DNA of 46,043 bases from Bacteroidota bacterium (GTDB lineage Bacteria; Bacteroidota; Bacteroidia; B-17B0; Aurantibacillaceae), in contig JAHEYF010000033.1 in NCBI GenBank assembly GCA_023251755.1, positions 1 to 46,043 on the forward strand, written 5' to 3'. The position numbers and the translations under genes were made by a program. Position 1 is the stretch's first letter. Each line of letters starts with the position of its first letter. Below the pieces are notes generated by a model. That model was not told the DNA's origin. It searched no databases and was given only the letters and a program-made list of their open reading frames with translations. Below, piece after piece: positions 42,930-46,043 of this stretch.

Positions 42930-44072
42930 TCAATAACCATGAAGAGGAATGACATTGCCGTCAATTGTTGTCACTTGTTTGCCCATTTTTTTTTGAATGA
43001 CTTTAAAATGGTGTTCTTCTTCGGAGCAAATCAATGAGATGGCTTCTCCTGGGGTTTCTGCCCTGCCCGTACGGCCAATGCGGTGTATATAGTCTTTTGG
43101 TGAGCGCGGCAATTCGTAGTTGATTACACAGGGCAAAAATTTAACATCGATGCCCCTGGCCATTATGTCGGTGGCCACCAGTACTTTTATTTTTCCAGAC
43201 TTAAATAAACTCAAAGCTTCTGTTCGCACACCCTGACTTTTTTTACTGTGAAAAGCAAAGGCATCAATGTCGTTCTTTTTTAATTTATCCACCACACTGT
43301 CTGCCCGGTGAACTGAGGAGGTAAACACAAGCACCTGGCTGATTTTATTTTCTTTAATCAGGTAACGAAGCAAAGGCCCCTTTTTTTCTTCAGCAATTAA
43401 ATAAGCCGATTGTTTGATTAAATCAATGTTGCTGGTTTCTTCCTCAACCTTTATTATTAAGGGGCTTCGCAATAAATTTTCGTGAATGCTGTTTACATCT
43501 TCACTTAAGGTAGCTGAATACAAAAGGTTCTGGCGTTTATCGGGCAACAATGAAAAAACGCGGGACATTTCTTCCCGAAAGCCCGGGTGCAGCATTTTAT
43601 CAGCCTCGTCCAACACCAGTATTTTTACATCAGCCAATGAAACGGCTTTGGAATCAATTAACTCTAATAAACGTCCTGTGGTAGCCACTAAAATTTCAAC
43701 TCCCTGCAATCCGATCATTTGTGGATTTATAGAAACGCCTCCATAAACGGCCATGCTTTTTATTTGCCCCGACAATGTTGCGCCCAGGGTTCTGAATACA
43801 TCATTTACCTGAATGGCCAGTTCCCTGGTTGGTACCAAGACCAATGCGCTTATGTGCCTGTTTTTTGAAGGGGCACTGTTTTGAAAGCGTTCTAAAATTG
43901 GGACTACAAAACTGGCTGTTTTACCTGTTCCTGTTGGAGCTATACCTAAAATATCCTTTCCGTTTAAAATAGCCGGAATCGCTTTTTGCTGAATGGGATA
44001 AGCCTGCGTATAATTTTGATCAGCCAATGACTTTAACAGGGCTTCGGATAAACCTAAATTGGAAAACGACAT
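42930..44072 (-). CDS. DEAD-box RNA helicase, RhlE-type
   Basis: 380 residues. It shows a Q-motif (YPIQQKAIP, 25-33), APTGTGKT at 45-52, PTRELA, TTGRL, DEAD at 155-158, SAT, then in the second RecA domain VATDIMARGID and HRIGRTGR. The length is close to the core of RhlE/DeaD-type helicases, with no long basic tail, though ENGVI-like ends are common. It unwinds short RNA duplexes in ribosome assembly or cold adaptation by family knowledge. It stands alone on the minus strand with a heptad array immediately upstream of its ATG. Confidence 0.93.
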   Translation of the reverse strand: MSFSNLGLSEALLKSLADQNYTQAYPIQQKAIPAILNGKDILGIAPTGTGKTASFVVPILERFQNSAPSKNRHISALVLVPTRELAIQVNDVFRTLGATLSGQIKSMAVYGGVSINPQMIGLQGVEILVATTGRLLELIDSKAVSLADVKILVLDEADKMLHPGFREEMSRVFSLLPDKRQNLLYSATLSEDVNSIHENLLRSPLIIKVEEETSNIDLIKQSAYLIAEEKKGPLLRYLIKENKISQVLVFTSSVHRADSVVDKLKKNDIDAFAFHSKKSQGVRTEALSLFKSGKIKVLVATDIMARGIDVKFLPCVINYELPRSPKDYIHRIGRTGRAETPGEAISLICSEEEHHFKVIQKKMGKQVTTIDGNVIPLHGY

Positions 44073-44077
44073 GGGAT

Positions 44078-44234
44078 AGTTCTTAGTTCGGTGTTCTTAG
44101 TTATTGGTTAATAGTGATTGACGAATTACGATTGACGAGGTACGATTGACGAGGTACGATTGACGAGGTACGATTGACGAGGTACGATTGGTTACTATCA
44201 ATCGTCATTCGTACTTCGTCAATCGCACTTCCTT
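44078..44234. repeat. 14-bp (2 x 7) tandem array GATTGACGAGGTAC with inverted tail
   Basis: GATTGACGAATTAC is followed by four GATTGACGAGGTAC units and then ATTGGTTACTATCAATCG. The tail (ATCAATCGTC, TACTTCGTCAATCG) is complementary to the array, allowing a long hairpin. Before it lie TTCTTAG repeats as at 6315. It is the clearest 7-bp-periodic array of the window. Confidence 0.85.
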
Positions 44235-44660
44235 CTACTCTCCCCATGCCTGTCTGAAATCTGCTCCACATATATTTTCCAGAATATCCAGGCCTTGTAC
44301 CACTTTCCCGTTTTTAATAGTTAAAACTGTAACGCCGGTATTTTTAAAGGTCATTCCTTCTTTGGTAATTAAGTCCAGGTCCCATTGCGCAGAGATGACG
44401 TTATTTCCCACTAAGTCAAACATATTGCCCACCCCCAAATGATTGATGGTAAATGTAAGGGTGGGAAACTGATCGAGGAAACGGGTAAACCATTTGTGAA
44501 CATTTTCTTTTCCTTCAAATTCGCCACTCACAGTTAAACTACCCGGGTAAATCCATTTACCATTATCGCCCCAGGATTTCATAAATCCTTCGAGGTCGTG
44601 ATCGTTCAGGGCTTTAAACCCTTTTTTAACGGCAATTTTAGCAATAATGGCTCCAATCAT
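44235..44660 (-). CDS. SnoaL-like / NTF2-fold protein
   Basis: 141 residues. The pattern of a helix (FKALNDHDLEGFMKSWGDN), the strand GKWIYPG, then VHKWFTRFLDQFPTLTFTIN and the strands TVLTIKNGKVVQGLDIL is the SnoaL/NTF2-like fold with cone-shaped pocket. Likely a small-molecule binding or isomerase-like enzyme or a scaffold; the substrate is unknown. It sits 111 bases downstream of the MDR dehydrogenase on the same strand, so the two may act in one pathway. No signal peptide. Confidence 0.8.
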   Translation of the reverse strand: MIGAIIAKIAVKKGFKALNDHDLEGFMKSWGDNGKWIYPGSLTVSGEFEGKENVHKWFTRFLDQFPTLTFTINHLGVGNMFDLVGNNVISAQWDLDLITKEGMTFKNTGVTVLTIKNGKVVQGLDILENICGADFRQAWGE

Positions 44661-44771
44661 TTGTAGTGTTTTAGGTTTAATTAATTCTTACTGCTCTGTA
44701 CAAACTATTGGACAAAGAACTCAAACATACAGGTAATAAACGACACTACAAAGAGGGCCTGAGGGCAGCGC

Positions 44772-45956
44772 TTAAGCAGGAAACTTATACACCACTTTGC
44801 CCCAGCGGTTTTTAGCTTTGTAGGTGCGTTCAAAAAAAGCAGCTACATCTATCCCTTCATATACTGAGTCTACCTGCACATCAAAATCCTGTTTAACATG
44901 ATCTCTCACAGCCTGTTTTAAATCACTGGTCAGGCCAACACAGTTTCCTACAAAAACCATGTTAAACATCATTAGCTGACTAATGGCGTAAGTTAATTCG
45001 GGGCCCTGGTTGTTGCGGGTTGGAGCAAGGCCTACAAGGTCGTGGTGCTGGTCCTGCAAGCCGCAAGTGGTGTAGCGGGCACCAAAGGGCATGTATTTTA
45101 CAACCTTGCCAAAAAACAAATCGAAGAAAGGGTCGATCACACAAGTAAAAAAAATCCGTTGCGATTGAATTTTATCCAGACTCTTTTTATCAAACAACAA
45201 AGGATTACCGGGTTCGGAAATAAACAATTCATCCACTCCCATTTCTTTTAGCCTTTTCTCATATTTTCTGGAGCCCGAGGTGGCGTAAATTTTTATTTTT
45301 TTCTTTTTCTTCCACTTCTTCAAAGCACTGAGTATAAACAGGGAGGTATTGGATTTAGCTGCTGTTACCAATATGGTATCACCGTCCTGTATGTTTAATT
45401 TGCGCAACATACTATAGCTGGTAATTCCGCCTACCATAAAACTGGCCGCTACTTCATCGCTCATGCCAGCCGGAATTTTCATGAGTTTTCTGCAATGAAA
45501 AACATCCATTTCGCGGGAAGCATTATTGGTCGGCAAACCAATATTGACTCCTTCGTATTCAGGGCCTATTAAAAAATCTTTCGGGCCGGCCGGGTAATGC
45601 CCATCCCCTATTACGCGATCGCCGGGTTTCAGGTCTTTTACCTTGGAGCCAACAGCAATTACATCGGCTACAAAATCGGAGCCAACAGAACCTGCATCAA
45701 TTTTATCGCCTTTGCTTTGATTGCATTTAAGAGCGGTAGTTAAAATAAATGCCCGGTCGCGGTAGTTGCAGGAAAAAGCCCGTTTTTTTACCAGCACTTT
45801 GTAACTGTTTTCTTTCAGGGCGGGGTCAAACCCGGGGTCAGGTGTTTCAACAAGGGCGCAGGTAACAGGTACCCCTTCCATGTCGATTGTTTGAATGGAT
45901 TTGTCGTTGGGGTAAAGTTCCTTAATGTTTGGGCTGCATATTACAACTTGTAGCAT
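44772..45956 (-). CDS. MDR-superfamily (zinc-type alcohol dehydrogenase-like / quinone oxidoreductase-like) oxidoreductase
   Basis: 394 residues. The N-terminal domain has KRAFSCNYRDRAFIL, GSVGSDFVADVIAVGSKVKD and KPGDRV, the GroES-like fold of medium-chain dehydrogenases. The nucleotide-binding domain starts around GDTILVTAAKSNTSLFILSA at 190; the usual AAxGGVG loop is replaced by AAKSNTS, so cofactor binding may differ. A Cys/His zinc site is not obvious, so it may be a quinone-oxidoreductase-like, zinc-free member. It is the last complete gene at the right end; 45957-46043 holds AAAGTTT-type heptad repeats. Confidence 0.75.
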   Translation of the reverse strand: MLQVVICSPNIKELYPNDKSIQTIDMEGVPVTCALVETPDPGFDPALKENSYKVLVKKRAFSCNYRDRAFILTTALKCNQSKGDKIDAGSVGSDFVADVIAVGSKVKDLKPGDRVIGDGHYPAGPKDFLIGPEYEGVNIGLPTNNASREMDVFHCRKLMKIPAGMSDEVAASFMVGGITSYSMLRKLNIQDGDTILVTAAKSNTSLFILSALKKWKKKKKIKIYATSGSRKYEKRLKEMGVDELFISEPGNPLLFDKKSLDKIQSQRIFFTCVIDPFFDLFFGKVVKYMPFGARYTTCGLQDQHHDLVGLAPTRNNQGPELTYAISQLMMFNMVFVGNCVGLTSDLKQAVRDHVKQDFDVQVDSVYEGIDVAAFFERTYKAKNRWGKVVYKFPA

Positions 45957-45959
45957 GAT

Positions 45960-46040
45960 GATTGGGTTTAAGTTTGAAAGTTGAAAAGTTTGAAAGTTTT
46001 GAAAGTTAGAATTTAGAATTTAGAATTTAAAAAGTTTGGG
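45960..46040. repeat. Heptad repeats at right edge (AAGTTTGA / TAGAATT class)
   Basis: Units AGTTTGA, AAGTTGA, AAAGTTT, GAAAGTT, then TAGAATT repeated. The array continues to the window end. Confidence 0.65.
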
Positions 46041-46043
46041 TCA

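Overview
The window is chromosomal DNA of a member of the Bacteroidota, probably an uncultured relative of the Flavobacteriales/Sphingobacteriales/Chitinophagales (order not resolvable by eye). The evidence is eight consecutive exported proteins ending in type IX secretion (T9SS) type A or type B sorting domains, -7 promoter elements close to the Bacteroidetes TAnnTTTG form, the lack of Shine-Dalgarno sequences, and Bacteroidota-typical families (TPR-SpoIIE phosphatase, Omp28-like protein, DUF5995). No tRNA, rRNA, CRISPR array, transposase or integrase was found.

Region 1 (1-3146, minus): a two-gene conflict-type operon. A protein with one canonical TIR domain and two diverged TIR-like/Rossmann-like modules overlaps by ATGA an nSTAND1 P-loop NTPase that runs off the left edge. 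Region 2 (3187-6314, plus): a ketopantoate-reductase-like dehydrogenase overlapping a DUF5995 protein, the pair flanked by inverted copies of a roughly 58-bp heptad repeat, then a lipoprotein MBL-fold hydrolase. Region 3 (6359-10263, minus): a TPR/SpoIIE signalling phosphatase and the first of two long paralogous helical proteins (the second is at 15877-17400), sharing an almost identical 30-bp promoter-like element. Region 4 (10264-30187): T9SS cargo. Two genes on the minus strand (thioredoxin-like; chagasin-papain protease) and six on the plus strand (three type A, three type B; the last three form a close operon). Four of these genes, on both strands, share an upstream module with nearly fixed spacing: a distal box, about 95 bp, an AATTCTCAA box, exactly 33 bp to a TTGA -33 element, then 23-24 bp to a TAnnnTTG -7 element. 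I read this as a shared cargo promoter with a binding site for an unidentified regulator.

Region 5 (30385-41661, minus): a nine-gene head-to-tail set of non-secreted proteins: metallophosphoesterase, GMC flavo-oxidase, a membrane protein with duplicated ferredoxin-like halves, DyP peroxidase, catalase-like haem protein, two DUF2589 proteins, a small unknown, and a transglycosylase-like/DUF5675 fusion. A flavin oxidase that could make peroxide, two peroxide-using haem enzymes, two DUF2589 proteins and a wall-hydrolase-like protein together resemble no system I know. The metallophosphoesterase carries an in-frame TGA at the Gly of its GNHD metal motif. Region 6 (42074-45956, minus): an unknown secreted protein, an RhlE-type DEAD-box helicase, a SnoaL-like protein and an MDR-family dehydrogenase.

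A second layer of structure lies between the genes. About fourteen intergenic spacers carry degenerate tandem heptamers (7-bp period, several unrelated unit sequences), often built as two complementary halves that can fold. They occupy five of the spacers inside region 5 and most spacers of regions 2 and 6, but are almost absent from the T9SS region, where simple hairpins and a 274-bp nested inverted repeat occur instead.
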